Source: Siphonodentalium dalli (lineage: Eukaryota > Mollusca > Scaphopoda > Gadilida > Siphonodentaliidae). Taken from it: DNA of 64,000 nt. Below, in pieces: positions 11,356 to 23,225 of this stretch. The stretch covers positions 117,130,754 to 117,194,753 of the forward strand of contig CP136061.1 of the NCBI GenBank assembly GCA_032622095.1. The letters run 5' to 3'. The position numbers were made by a program, and so were the translations under genes. A model generated the notes under the pieces. The model ran no database searches. It was not told the DNA's origin and saw only the letters and a program-made list of their open reading frames with translations. The number at the start of each line of letters is the position of its first letter. Within the stretch, counting starts at the first letter, position 1.

Positions 11356-12588
11356 TACCATTTTTATCAACACTACCACCTGATCTGCTTCACTATCCGT
11401 AACGAACAAGGCGTCAGCCTCCGGTGATACAGTCAGACCCCATGGACGCTTGAAGACGTGTGAGACTGAGCAATGACGTCACCAATCGTTGTTAGCGCAC
11501 GTACACAACTATCATCGGGACACGTAACGACTAATCTGTCCCCAACAGTCCCGATACCTCTACATCCTCCGGGGGCCGAGAACGATGTTAGATGACTGAG
11601 ATCTGAGGTTTTATACACGGATATCTTATCCTGATTCCACTGTGTTAGGTAGATTCGATCGTTCAGAAGACAAATACCAAACGGCCGGGCATCGATCGTG
11701 AGAGCGACAGACTTGGTGGTTTTACCACTATGTGTTACGACATTGGGCGTGTACGGATTGTGGGTTGCAATAATCATATCCGAGGTCGGTGACTTGTCGA
11801 TGAAAGCCATGACCGAGTGTGTTCCGCTACAAGATAATTCCAAATACTTCACTAATTGTCTTATAGCCCTAACAGGCTTCGGACTGATATCTATGGTGCA
11901 TGCATTCTTCAATTCCTTCTCTATTGCTTCCAACACTCCTTCATTGATCACAGCCTCGTAATTTATCGGCGATACTTCTTCAAAATCACTGACAATTTGT
12001 CTTGACTTTGACACAGCTTGACGGAGCTTGGTTGAGTGCCTATGATGGACATCAGCTCTCTGTGCAGGGGTTAAATCAGAAGACTCAACGTCATCAAGTA
12101 TTACTCCCGCCCCTTCATTTGGGCATACCGTCTCACCCTGCTGCGTCCCTGCTGTCAATAATTCTTGTTCTTGCTTCAGTTGTGACAAAATGATTACTAT
12201 CTTATCAATGCTCTTTGCTGCCGATGTGTGGTTCGACATCTTCTCATTCGCACGACCGAGATCATTCTGTTCGCAATCGTCGACGATCCGGCGAACCTTG
12301 GACAAAAACTTATGAATTTCTGTTGTCATATCATTCTCTCTTCCGTCCTGTTTGATCAGCCAACCGGGAACAGATTCCTGTTATCTTGTGCTTCTGATAT
12401 TAATTTATCAAGACCTGATTCGTATTCTCTGACATCGGTTCCAATTTTGCTGTCACTTTCGACAGTTCTTCGAATTTACATTCTGGATAAGCAGCTGAAT
12501 GGCACGAGGTACAGCATGTGGTGCAGTGTGTGTCACAGAACGAATCGAATGGACGGGAGTCGAATTCACAGAATGCAGCGGCCGACAT
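11356..12588 (-). pseudogene. TRIM-like B-box/coiled-coil/NHL gene, frameshifted
   Basis: On the minus strand, 12588 down to about 12440 encodes MSAAAFCEFDSRP and then a B-box-type zinc site (FCDTHCTTCCTSCHSAAYPEC). A second open block, 12329 to 11433, encodes a coiled coil starting IHKFLSKVRRIVDDCEQND, a linker with KPVRAIRQLVKYLE, and NHL-type beta-propeller blades (FGICLLNDRIYLTQ, KISVYKTSDLSHL, GTVGDRLVVTCPD). Comparison with the relatives in this window shows the breaks. One base is missing near 12438 (the copy at 13327 has it), which diverts the frame to a stop at 12400. Another base is missing near 11467 relative to the copy at 33590. Beyond that, one more NHL blade is legible in the shifted frame down to about 11356 (a PEADALFVTD step). 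The junction around 12350-12390 is also out of frame. TRIM-NHL proteins usually act as cytoplasmic ubiquitin ligases or RNA-binding regulators, but no RING domain is seen here. Assembly error is the alternative to pseudogenisation. Confidence 0.75.
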
Positions 12589-12995
12589 AACTTTTCTGAA
12601 AAATAAAATAAAAACAATTCAAGCCATGCATGCTCATGACGGTTTGCGCTCCAACTAAACATAATCACTGTGTGTGGACGGAAGTGAACGCTTATTTGCG
12701 GTAATCAGTCATAAATTAAAGTCGCTCGCCTCAGACTGACTACGGTACGTATATTTTCGTCTTTCCCACCAATTGTGTAAAAATCCCAGCTCGGGTGCGA
12801 ATCTTCCTCGATGAGGGGTATAAATACTTGAATTAACTTTTCGATAAGCATTACTATATGTGTATATGTACCAGAAAAACGCATTAATTTAATAAAAACA
12901 AACAAAAAACATGATACAAAGTGTTCCTGTGTATATATCGATAGAAACATATCCGGTCAGGGTTATTCGGTTTATAACAATTATTATATACCCAT
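12576..12995 (-). repeat. Upstream region of the TRIM pseudogene, duplicated at 13346-14285
   Basis: The start-codon region plus its 5' flank (12576-12670, with AAGCCATGCATGCTCATGAC) recurs at 13346-13440 and 13478-13560. The part at 12815-12995 (AAATACTTGAATTA, TTTCGATAAGCATTACTATA, CATATCCGGTCAGGGTT) recurs at 14125-14285. This is a tandem duplication of the gene's 5' end. The second copy is split by a Helitron fragment. Confidence 0.75.
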
Positions 12996-13145
12996 GAAAC
13001 TATTTAAAGTTTGTTGTATAGGAAGAGATAATCATTTTTAACATGAAACTATTAATACACTTCACACACTGCATGAACAAATATTTAACCGCCACAAACC
13101 AGAAGATATCAAATTTATCGAAAAATATAAGGATTTTAGTTCATG

Positions 13146-13440
13146 CATATATATACACGCAATCGTCAACGATCCGGCGAACCTTGGAATACAAATTATG
13201 AATGTCTGATGCCATACCCTTCTCTTTTCGGTCCTGTTTGATTAGCCAACCAGGAACATATTCCTATTTACCTTTTGCTTCTGAGATTAATTGATCAAGA
13301 CCTGATTCGTATTCTCGGACATCGGCTTCCAATTTTGCAGAATACAGCGGCCGACATGACTTTTCTGAAAAATAAAATAAAAATAATTCAAGCCATGCAT
13401 GCTCATGACGGTTTGCGCTTCAACTAAACATAATACTCTT
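13146..13440 (-). pseudogene. TRIM-like gene remnant (start, short coiled coil)
   Basis: This partial copy has its start region at 13358-13360 (MSAAVFC) joined directly to the KLEADVREYESGLDQLISEA coiled-coil segment, so the B-box is missing. It retains the conserved piece from 13250 to about 13150 encoding KVRRIVDDC and then ends. It is the reference that exposes the one-base deletion in the neighbour at 12438. A stop interrupts the frame near 13272. No NHL part follows. Confidence 0.65.
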
Positions 13441-13441
13441 C

Positions 13442-13573
13442 TTAGAAGCAAATGTAAGTTTTGAGGCCAAACCCTGCAGAATGCAGCGGCCGACATGACT
13501 TTTCTGAAAAATAAAATAAAAAACATTCAAGCCATGCATGCTCATGACTGTCTCAAAACTTACATTTGCTTCT
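13442..13573. repeat. Third start-region copy between perfect 22-bp inverted repeats
   Basis: A start-region copy (13478-13526, MSAAAFC on the minus strand) is flanked by perfect inverted repeats at 13442-13463 (AGAAGCAAATGTAAGTTTTG and two more bases) and 13552-13573. The unit could form a stem with a ~88-base loop holding the former start codon. Confidence 0.75.
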
Positions 13574-13673
13574 AAAAATAGGGGCCTTGTGTGTTGTATA
13601 TTCCCAGACATGTTCAAAGAGCAACGCTCGGCATGTTTCGGAGACGGATATGTAACATGCTACTGTGCAATAT

Positions 13674-13675
<2 letters not shown>

Positions 13676-13710
<35 letters not shown>
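13676..13710. repeat. (TA)n microsatellite
   Basis: An alternating TA run sits at the inner edge of the Helitron fragment. Confidence 0.9.
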
Positions 13711-13713
<3 letters not shown>

Positions 13714-14100
13714 AAACCTCAGTGGATCAAAATCGAAATCCGTCGAAAGGCGCGATTTGACCTTGAATTGACCATTTTGAAGGGTCACGGTCAGGTCGGT
13801 GTCACGATTTGACCCGTCCAAAACACTCCCCAGACAAAAGTAACCCTAGGTATCAAATTCCATCGAAATCCCGTCGAAAGGCGCGATTTGACCTTGAATT
13901 GACCATTTTGAAGGTCAAGTCCAGTTCGGGGTTACGATTTGACCCGTCCAAATCACTCCCCGGACAAAAGTACTCTTAGGTATCAAATTTTGACGAAAGT
14001 TCCCATAGTATCAAATTTCGTCGAAATCCGTCCCGCAGTTTTCCCGGCCAGTGCTAACAAACAGACAAACAGACCAAAGTCCCAAAATATATATTAGAAT
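13711..14100 (-). mobile_element. Helitron fragment, 5' end, reverse orientation
   Basis: Read on the minus strand from 14100, the sequence starts TCTAATATATATTTTGGGAC and continues through a GCCGGGAAAACTG step. It shares these, and a block with GGTCAAATCG and TTGACCTTCAAAATGG, with the complete element at 61674-62357. Here the internal block is duplicated (about 13740-13830 and 13862-13950). The 3' hairpin and CTAG end are missing, so the copy stops at the (TA)n run. Confidence 0.7.
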
Positions 14101-14487
14101 ATTCGTTTTTGAATATTTCTCGGTATCGAAATAGGTCGATAAATACTTGAATTACCCTTTCGATAAGCATTACTATACATGTATATATCCCGGAAAGACA
14201 CAGTAATTTAATAAACACAAAAACATGGAACAAGGTATAATTTTAAATAGTTTCCTGAAACATATCCGGTCAGGGTTCTTCGGTTAGACATGAAACCTGT
14301 TGAAACTGTTATTGAATTGATCAGTTACCATTTAATTATAGTTATACAAATAAATCATATATATTTGTGAATCATCTCACAATTTATTAAGGACATACAA
14401 ATCCTTTATCTGAGGTGAATGTGAGGAAATTGGGAATACTTAGGCCATCTACCACAACTACGTAGGGATTTACCAACCAAACTTCAC

Positions 14488-14520
14488 TTCAACTGGTTCT
14501 CGGTATCCATATGCCCAGTT
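14488..14520 (-). repeat. 32-bp block matching the CCGGTT array at 17307
   Basis: The reverse complement of about 14490-14521 (GGGCATATGGATACCGAGAA core) matches 17307-17338 with a single difference seen. It is an isolated copy of the array's end, 2.8 kb away and inverted. Confidence 0.75.
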
Positions 14521-14559
14521 TAAGCCCCCCGCAGGTGACAGTTTTTTTTACTAATTTTT

Positions 14560-14760
14560 GCCGAACCCGTGACTCTCTCGTCACGGTGAGGTTCTTTAAC
14601 GTGCACAGAATATTGCACACGAAACAGCCATTTTACGTCGGCTCCTGGTGCAACGGTGATATCCCAACGACGTCCCTGCACACGCCGTTGGGGAGAGTCG
14701 TTTCTTGAAGTGTCCATCCAGGCACACCTTCTGACTCAAGCGACAGGCACACTCAGCCAG
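14560..14760. repeat. Probable dispersed repeat fragment
   Basis: It contains GGTTCTTTAACGTGCACA and a short dyad GTGACTCTCTCGTCAC. The first motif is one I associate with dispersed invertebrate repeats, but the class is unclear. Frames on both strands here look like by-products. Confidence 0.35.
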
Positions 14761-14769
14761 TTTTGCGAT

Positions 14770-17110
14770 TTTTTGTTAGATACGAACTCACGGCGCGGTA
14801 CTATCATTACTATGTAAACAACTAATGCGATGAAAGATAATAGCTTCATCGCTTCAGTGTCATCTTCATTCCGAATAGAACTGTAAGACCAAATCAAGTT
14901 GAAGTTCTGACGATTTACACCAAACCGTATAAATCCAGTTAAAAACGTATGATAAAATGCTCCAAATACGTCAAAATGGACTAATCTCCACCTGGATTCA
15001 GTGAGTTATAATTAATTAGGTCAGCCAAAGTGATTCTTCACTTTTATTCCTTATACGGAATTGTAAATAAACAATGTAGGTTGCTACGGGTCTCAATGAG
15101 AATTGTGACCGTTCCGGAATTGGGTGTTTCAAAAAGTGACCCTAAACGGCCGGGAGTGTCAATTTATACTCCGTGACCCAAAAACGGGGTCAGCAGTATC
15201 ACGAACTTGAATTTGCTCCATATATTAATTTGGATTGTTGATTTATAAATTGTGGGGAATTAGCAATAGAGCTTTAGTAAACTATGAGAGGACCGGGGAC
15301 TTTCAGAAAGTAATACTAACAACACCTGGTCTGAATTCACTTCTATATTCTGATATGTATAATATGTACCCTGATGCATATGTTATGATGGGATGAACAT
15401 GAACAATAAATTAAAGTAACAGGGCATCAATATAACATGCATAAGAATGGTATAATTCACCTACGTTATTCCTTTTAAGCATCGAGCAATATATATATGA
15501 AATAACATGAGTAGTAGTATGTATGACGCAGTTGATCATGATTATTAGCAATGTATAAGTTTACTTATTGAAGTGTCACTGTCGACTATAGTTAGGTTGA
15601 TCGCAGTGGAATACTTTATGTAGTCATGTATATTTGGCTAGAATCATGAAAATGTAATTCATATTACACACCGCCGCATGTGGCTAGATTTGCTGAAGTA
15701 GCATATTGAACACCGCCATGAATGGCTAACATTATTGAGATATAATTGATGATTTATACTGCCCCATTTTGGCAAATACTTGTATTGTCAAGCATGTGGT
15801 TTCACGCTATATCATGGTGGGAATCACTGTTCTTCCCAGAGGCATTGGGCCATGTACTTGGCTCCATCTTATCCTACTCATATGAGACATATATGAAATA
15901 TCATGTTCAGAAACATCATCCTGGGGACCCCTTTTAGTAGTAGGACCTTATACAATGCTTCATTCTAATGTTCCCATGCGCTACATCTCTACCAAGCTAG
16001 ATAATGTGAAATGATAATCAATCTGGAGTAATAATTCATACATATTGGAATGAGATTGAGATAGGTAATATATATGATAAAAACCTGCAACTAGCACTAA
16101 TGTTAATATATATACTAGGTAACAATTAAACCATCATGTTATAGTAACATTCTTGAATAGGTGATAAGTATTGAATATGTCTATATTACTTAACATCAAA
16201 TTATAGCTCTCTAGTTCCATGTTGAAATGTCTGCTGCACTCCTTGCATCCAAGTGTATATCCTAGCTGCCACTAATTGTCCTCATCATTGTAAAATATAA
16301 GTATTTATTTCTATTTAAGACGGCAGTGGTTGGTCAATATATAAATCATTATGTCACCTCCTCATGCCAGAGGCTCATTTGATAATCAAGTTAATTGAGC
16401 CCTTTATGGTTAATTGGTTGAGATTCTATTAACACCTCTTTGTGCCCTTCATTAATTAACAGGTTCAAGTCGTCTGAACCTGTAGGCCATGTAATTAAGA
16501 AGTGGTTTGAATACAAGCTGTATTGTTACTGTGACTTAATGAACAAAGGAGTAATTTAATTATTATGTTTTATAATGTTGCCTCTAAATGACATCTCAGG
16601 TCTTATTCTAGTTCGTATGCAACAAACCCATTATTTCTGATAGTAAATAATATAATTTAGAAAACAGTTATTTACTATCGAATCTGGTCTGTCATAGCAG
16701 CCTGGAGACCCCGTCCAGGATGTCATGCGCGTACCCAAGGTGGTCGTGCATGACCCCTTTAGAAGGAATCAACGGACTGACCGTTGTAAATAAAAGGCAT
16801 GTGGCTTCCACAGTAACAAGGCGGAGCGTGCCTGGCTTGTTGACTGGTGACGTCACGTGACCTTTAAGAAAACATGGCCGACATGTTGATAAAAACTACT
16901 ATTTACGCATGAATAAAGTGAAATTATTGAGAATATGCATGAATATAAACAATGACATAGGAATCTTTGGATGTGGTGTAATGGATTTTACGTAACGGTA
17001 ATAATAGTTATACATTTTGTGAAGAGAATAAAAGATAATTAGAAGAATAACGCTAACAATTTAGAATTCCCGCCGAAGCGAGAGACAATAAAATGTGAAA
17101 GGTGAACTCC
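14770..17110. other. No gene recognised; small hairpins only
   Basis: Short dyads occur at 16459-16485 (ACAGGTTCA arms) and about 16639-16674 (GATAGTAAATAA arms). A TGACGTCACGTGA patch at about 16850-16862 combines CRE-like and E-box-like palindromes, but no gene start is seen next to it. Confidence 0.4.
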
Positions 17111-17113
17111 GTT

Positions 17114-17355
17114 ACACAGTTAACAGAGGGTATGATTCCCAAATACCGGTTTATCTGGGAATATGAATCCCAAATACCGGTTAAACTTGGAATATTATTC
17201 CCAAATACCGGTTCAATCCCAAAATCCCAAATACCGTTTAAACTGGTCCAATCCCAAATACTGGTTAAACTGGGCATATACCGGTTAAACTGGACAGATA
17301 GCGGTTAAACCGGGCATATGGATACCGAGAACCAGTTAACAGAGGGGTATAAATC
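17114..17355 (+). repeat. ~30-bp tandem array with CCGGTTAAAC core, flanked by direct repeats
   Basis: About eight units of the form TCCCAAATACCGGTTAAACT span 17135-17325. The array is bracketed by CAGTTAACAGAGGG at 17117-17130 and again at 17334-17347. Frames through it reflect repetition, not a gene. Confidence 0.8.
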
Positions 17356-17599
17356 CCGCGTACCGCCATAAAATGGCATAAACCCACAGTACTAAAAGCA
17401 GTCGTGAGTCCATCATTAATAAGCATATACGAACTAGTCTGTCACATGTCTGTCACATCAGCGGAAAAGTATATATGTGGGTGTATTTAGACATATATGA
17501 TCTATGCTATGCCAATATGTATTGCGTCTTGGCACGGCATGTGTGTCGGGCGTGTCGGGACATATGTCCAGTCATGCACAAATAGACATCAGATTCATA

Positions 17600-18832
17600 T
17601 ACTAATCCTGCAACTTCAACATTTTATTAGATTTGAATAATGGTTCGCTGTGACTATTGTACAATTTTGTATTAATAACCCGAATTGCTTTTTTTCTGTA
17701 GTACAATAGCTTGATATTGAGTTCTCGCGTCCCCCATAACTCAATTCTATTAAGAATATGAGAATGTACTAATGTAAGATACAGCATTCTAAGACAACCA
17801 AATAGTCCAGAGGAAATTTTTTGCTCGATTTATAGCATACAGAGAACTAGACATTTTCGCACAAACAGCTTTCACATGGTGTTGAAATGTCAGATGTTCA
17901 TCAATGTGAATACCCAGGACTTAGAAAGATTTTTCTTGAAAATCAGATCCTATTATTTGAATCGGTTGTCCATTTATATTAATCATTCGATTAAACTATT
18001 AGCATTTAATGATAGTTTGTTTGCTCTACACCAAGTGCACAATTTTCAAGATCTTTTGTTGAAGTTGTCATACAAATAATCAAGGGTTGTGATGCGAACA
18101 ATACACAGTTTTGTCATCAGCAAATGATACAAGTTATAGGTTATTAGATCAGTGCACACCGTTAACATAGACCAACACATAATCGGTCCTGCAACATATC
18201 CATGGGGGAATCCACATGTAAAATGAAAGATTAGAAGAAACCATACCATCCACTTCCACATATTGCTGTCTATTTATCAGATAATCTATAAACCACCCGT
18301 TGGATTTGCCTCTTACTCAATAAGAATCAAGTTGACTCAGCAAAATTTAATGATTAATTGTGTCAAAGGCTTTGGAAAAAACAATAAATACAGATATTAA
18401 ATCTTTATCCTTCTTATCATTTATCAAACCCACATCATAGAGTAGCTTGAAAATTGGATGAATTGTTGAGTGATATTTTAATATTGATTATGACAGAGAG
18501 TGTCATGATTATTTAAAAAAAAAAACTAGTCTGTGACATACATTTTTTTCTAAGATATTAGAAAAAAAGGGCAGAATACTTATTGGGTGATAGTTTACCA
18601 TTATCTTTTGGTCGCCTGATTTGAAGAGGGGTATAACTCTTGCTATCTTCATGTCATATGGAATAATTCCTGTTTTCATTGAGAGATTTAAAATATGACA
18701 TAAGGGTTGTGAAATTTCTGGTATAACTTTCTTCATAATGCAAGAACTAAGACCATCGTTGTAAATGCTGTGCATCCCTTCACTTGCGGAAACTAAAACT
18801 AAAACTAAAACCTCTAGCTGAATAAAGGTCAA
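17600..18832 (-). mobile_element. Decayed non-LTR retrotransposon, reverse transcriptase to C-terminal part
   Basis: On the minus strand the reverse transcriptase fingers come first (18800-18510), with GLSSCIMKKVIPEISQPLCH, ARVIPLFKSGDQ and NYHPISILPFFSNILEK. Next is a palm segment around 18360-18400 (VFSKAFDTINH). The G-[VF]-P-H-G-x-V-x-G-P box follows near 18190, then an FADD catalytic box near 18120. Finally there is the post-RT segment at 17602-17787 (KKAIRVINTKLYNSHSEPLFK). Frame changes and stops separate these blocks, so the copy is inactive. The endonuclease is missing (5' truncation). The catalytic box survives only in a shifted frame. Confidence 0.85.
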
Positions 18833-18959
18833 ATATAATAATTAAGGTCAAAACATGATGTCTGGCATTTGCATAATGAGGCCCACATAGGGAAAATCCA
18901 GCGACGCCATCCCACAAAGCTGGCTAGCTTGGATACATCCACTTAGTAGTACGCCTTAA

Positions 18960-21075
18960 ACCACACATTCGATTCATCATGTCAGAGTACAGGTCAATTA
19001 GTCAGTAACAGTTTTTATTACACACCAATCGATTCCTCACAACAGAGTACAAATCAGTCAGTCGGTAACAGTCTATATTACACACCATTAGATTCCTCAT
19101 AGCAGAGTACAAGTCAGTCAGTCAGTAACAGTATTTAAACCACACCATTATATTCCTCATATCAGAGCACATGTCTGTTAGTAACATTCTTTAAACCACA
19201 CCATTAGATTCCTCATATCAGAGTACAAGTCAGTCAGTAATCTTTAAACCACAACATTATATTCATCATATCAGAATACAAGTCAGTCAGCAGTCTCTAA
19301 ACCACACCATTATATTCCTCGTATCAGTTTGCAAGTCAGTCAGTCAGTAACAGTCTGTATTGCACATCATTCATTATCTTCCTCATATCAGAGTACAAGT
19401 CAGTCAGTCAGTAACATTATTTAAACCATACCATTATTTTCCTCTTACCGGATGGGGATGATTAGTCTTTACACCACACCATTATATTCCTCGTATCAGT
19501 TTGCAAGTCAGTCAGTCAGTAACAGTCTTTATTGCACATCATTATCTTCCTCATATCAGAGTACAAGTCAGTCAGTCAGTAACATTCTTTAAACCAAACC
19601 ATTATATTCCTCATATCAGAGTACAGGTCTGTTCGTAACATTCTTTAAACCACACCATTAGATTCCTCATATCAGAGTACAAGTCAGTCAGTAATCTTTA
19701 AACCACAACATTATCTTCCTCATATCGGAGTACAAGTCAGTCAGTCAGTAACATTCTTTAAACCAAACCATTAGATTCCTATTATCGGATGGGGATGATT
19801 AGTCTTTAAACCACGCCATTATATTCCTCATATCAGAGTACAGGTCAGTTTGTAACTTTCTTTAAACCACGCCATTATATTCCTCATATCAGAGTACAGG
19901 TCAGTTTGTAACTTTCTTTAAACCACGCCGTTAGATTCCTCATATCATAGTATAAGACAGTCAGTCAGTAACAGTATTTAAACCACACAGTTAGATTCTT
20001 GATATCAGAGTACAAGTCAGTTAGTAACATTCTTTAAACCACGCCATTAGATTCCTCATAGCAGAGTACAAGTCAGTCAGTAATCTTTAAACCACAACAT
20101 TATCTTCCTCATATCAGAGTACAAGTCAGTCAGTCGGTAACATTCTTTAAACCAAACCATTAGATTCCTATTATCGGATGGGGATGATTAGTCTTTAAAC
20201 CACGCCATTATATTCCTCATATCAGAGTACAGGTCAGTTCGTAACTTTCTTTAAACCACGCCATTAGATTCCTCATATCAGAGTATAAGTCAGTCAGTAA
20301 CAGTATTTAAACCACACAGTTAGATTCTTGATATCAGAGTACAAGTCAGTTAGTAACATTCTTTAAACCACGCCATTAGATTCCTCATAGCAGAGTACAA
20401 GTCAGTCAGTAATCTGTAAACCACAACATTATCTTCCTCATATCAGAGTACAAGTCAGTCAGTCAGTAACATTCTTTAAACCACGCCATTAGATTCCTCA
20501 TATCAGAGTACAAGTCAGTCAGTAATCTTTAAACCACAACATTATCTTCCTCATATTAGAGTACATGTCAGTCAGTAACATTCTTTAAACCAAACCATTA
20601 GATTCCTATTATCGGATGGGGATGATTAGTCTTTAAACCACGCCATTATATTCCTCATATCAGAGTACAGGTCAGTTTGTAACTTTCTTTAAACCACGCC
20701 ATTAGATTCCTCATTTCAGAGTATAAGTCAGTCAGTCAGTAACAGTATTTAAACCACACAGTTAGATTCTTGATATCAGAGTACAAGTCAGTTAGTAACA
20801 TTCTTTAAACCACGCCATTAGATTCCTCATATCAGAGTACATGCCTGTTTGTAACATTCTTTAAACCACGCCATTAGATTCCTCTTATCAGAGTATAAGT
20901 CAGTCAGCCAGTAACAAAATTTAAACCACACAGTTAGATTCTTGATATCAGAGTACAAGTCATTTGGTAACATTATTTAAACTACACCATTATAGATTCT
21001 TCATATCAGAGTACAAGTCATTTGGTAACATTATTTAAACTACACCATTATAGATTCTTCATATCAGATGAAGAT
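18960..21075 (+). repeat. Satellite with ~55-60-bp monomers and higher-order structure
   Basis: More than 30 monomers follow TTTAAACCACACCATTAGAT, then TCCTCATATCAGAGTACAAG, then (TCAG)n with AACA. A variant monomer containing CGGATGGGGATGATTAG recurs at about 19450, 19788, 20176 and 20614, and in altered form at 21067. This marks higher-order units of roughly 340-450 bp, each with six to eight monomers. The last unit runs into GATGATTATATTTAAATTTG and GATGGAAATCGGTGATG, a sequence type also found in the array at 60220-61590. Confidence 0.9.
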
Positions 21076-21079
21076 GATT

Positions 21080-22620
21080 ATATTTAAATTTGATGGAAAT
21101 CGGTGATGAATAATACATATTTTCATATTGTTTATCGATCTTGGTGCCCTTCTTTCTCACAACCCCTGACTCGAACGACAGCAGTTGTTATTATTCCATC
21201 ATACAAGTATTGTGTGTGGGGATGTACTTGGGAGTATTCAAAACTGACAACAATATTTTCCTAAAAGATTTGGATTTGTTCTCTGAGATACTCAATTGAA
21301 ATAGTTAAAGACATCATTGGAATAAACTCGAAAGAAGTAAAACCACAGCCACATATCAGTCAGCTGACTTCAGAAAAAGCAACACTTGGCTGAGGGTTGT
21401 GTTGGCATAAATAATTCAGTCTGTTTGGTCGTGTTGTCACTGCATGCAGCGTTGATAACAAGGGGGTGAATACTTCCGTGCGCCTTCGGCCTGGCACATG
21501 TATATTTCAACACCGTCGATGTTACCATAATTTGTTGCTTTGCATAGTTATGAGTAATTATTTTTATGTTGGTCACCCGCATGTAATATAAATCTGTACA
21601 AAACAGGTATAGTTGCCTATATTCAGTCCAGCCTTCCGTAATGTATATAACTCATCAACATATACATCTGCTTTCCCCTGTGATTCGCTATAAACTCAGG
21701 AGTTGTACTATTTTTCGCTCGGTTTAAATTCGCACACAGATGAGTGCGTGAAAAATAGCACTGCGCGAATTTAAATACGATTAATGTATAAGTTTTACAC
21801 TAAAAATAATTAGTCCACGAGTCCACAAGCAACAACCTAGACTCGAGATAAAATTCCAAAATGTTATTTGCGCTGTAGACTGCTATCGGTATATACTTCC
21901 CCGTAAGTTTGGGTGAAATATAGGAAACTTTGACAATATATTATACACCGAATCTGATAATCTCGGTGATAAAATGTACGAAATTGTCCAAATTGCACTT
22001 ACTCGTTTGACTACGACTAATGAATTATATTAAACTTTTTAATGGAATTACTTCATGCCGCCCAGTTTCTGGGGAAAAAAATAGTTTTACCTAGTGAATT
22101 AATTTTACGCTTGAGTGGGTATATTTCTAAAGAACACGCTTCGTCATCTTTTAATTAGTCTGAGTGCTCCAGGCATGTGAAACCTATTACCACAATTTTT
22201 TTTTAATTTCAGTGTAATAATTCTGCCATTATATTATAGTGAACACAGCTCAACGCAGATGAAGGTGAAGTTTTAACATGTTCTTGATGTTTGTCAGGCA
22301 AGTCAAAATTACGTTGATCGTACCTGATAAAACATGTCCATGATTTCGTTTCCCAAAAGCAGTGGACGATAAAGAGCTTCTTAGGTTTCGTGCACTACAC
22401 TGGCAAACATGGCATTGTTTTCAGGCATTTTCTCAGAATATGCCAGAATATAAACGGCAACATACGTATACATTGCATGTTTACCAAAGCTATGGACATG
22501 TGGAGTAACATTTAGGTAGTTCCACATGTAACGGTGCTATTAACACATTGCTTCAAATTCATGTATGGTTTATTCTTTCGAGATAAGTTCATGATATTTA
22601 TTGGCAAATTTCGATACTAG
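21080..22620. other. No gene recognised
   Basis: A compact pair of overlapping dyads (TTTAAATTCGC / GCGAATTTAAA and CTATTTTTCGC / GCGTGAAAAATAG) lies at about 21707-21775. The rest is unassigned AT-rich DNA. Confidence 0.4.
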
Positions 22621-22757
22621 TGGAACTAAATCGTTTTTACTTCTCTTACTAGTTGTGGTATAGATGCATTTTATAAGCATTTATACATTCTGTTTCTGGT
22701 ACATTGTATAGCTTTCTGTACCGAAATTCCTGCAAATGAATGCTTGGCAAATTTGCG
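22621..22757 (+). repeat. 137-bp direct repeat, first copy
   Basis: GGAACTAAAT through GGCAAATTTGCG matches 23982-24118 with only a few differences. The two copies lie 1.36 kb apart in the same orientation. Confidence 0.85.
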
Positions 22758-23094
22758 GGTGTATGGACGTACCCTAATGCACGTTTGTTCTCGGTTGTTT
22801 TCGGGAAGCGTGACCACACGACCCAGGTTGTCCCATATTTTGAGTAAATATGTTTATATTATATATGGAATTGAACGACAGTCAATCAATCATTGCATAT
22901 ATAGCCCATTATCGTTATGTATATGCATGTAGAACATGATATGTGAAGCTTGCAATGTCCTCCGTACTAAGTTCCTATAATATACACATGAACAAACTGT
23001 ATTTGACTTATTCTATATACATGTAATCTATAAAACGCGACCTATAACAAGCCAATTGGAGTTGTTAACAAAGTTGGGGAGACAAATCCCGATC

Positions 23095-23225
23095 GCCATG
23101 TCCCGCTAATGGACTCTCGGGATATTGAACCCTCGGACTGTCGCACCCCGGATTATTGTACACTTGAACCATCGGACTATTGAATCCTCGGACCACTGAA
23201 CCCTTTGACCTTTGAACTCTGGGAG
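23095..23225 (+). repeat. Degenerate ~18-bp tandem motif
   Basis: About seven repeats of a GAACCCTCGGACTATT-type unit occur, with drifting sequence. Confidence 0.55.

Noticed and set aside
14520-14717. 65-codon frames on both strands
   Set aside because: They overlap each other over a probable dispersed repeat, with no domain recognised.
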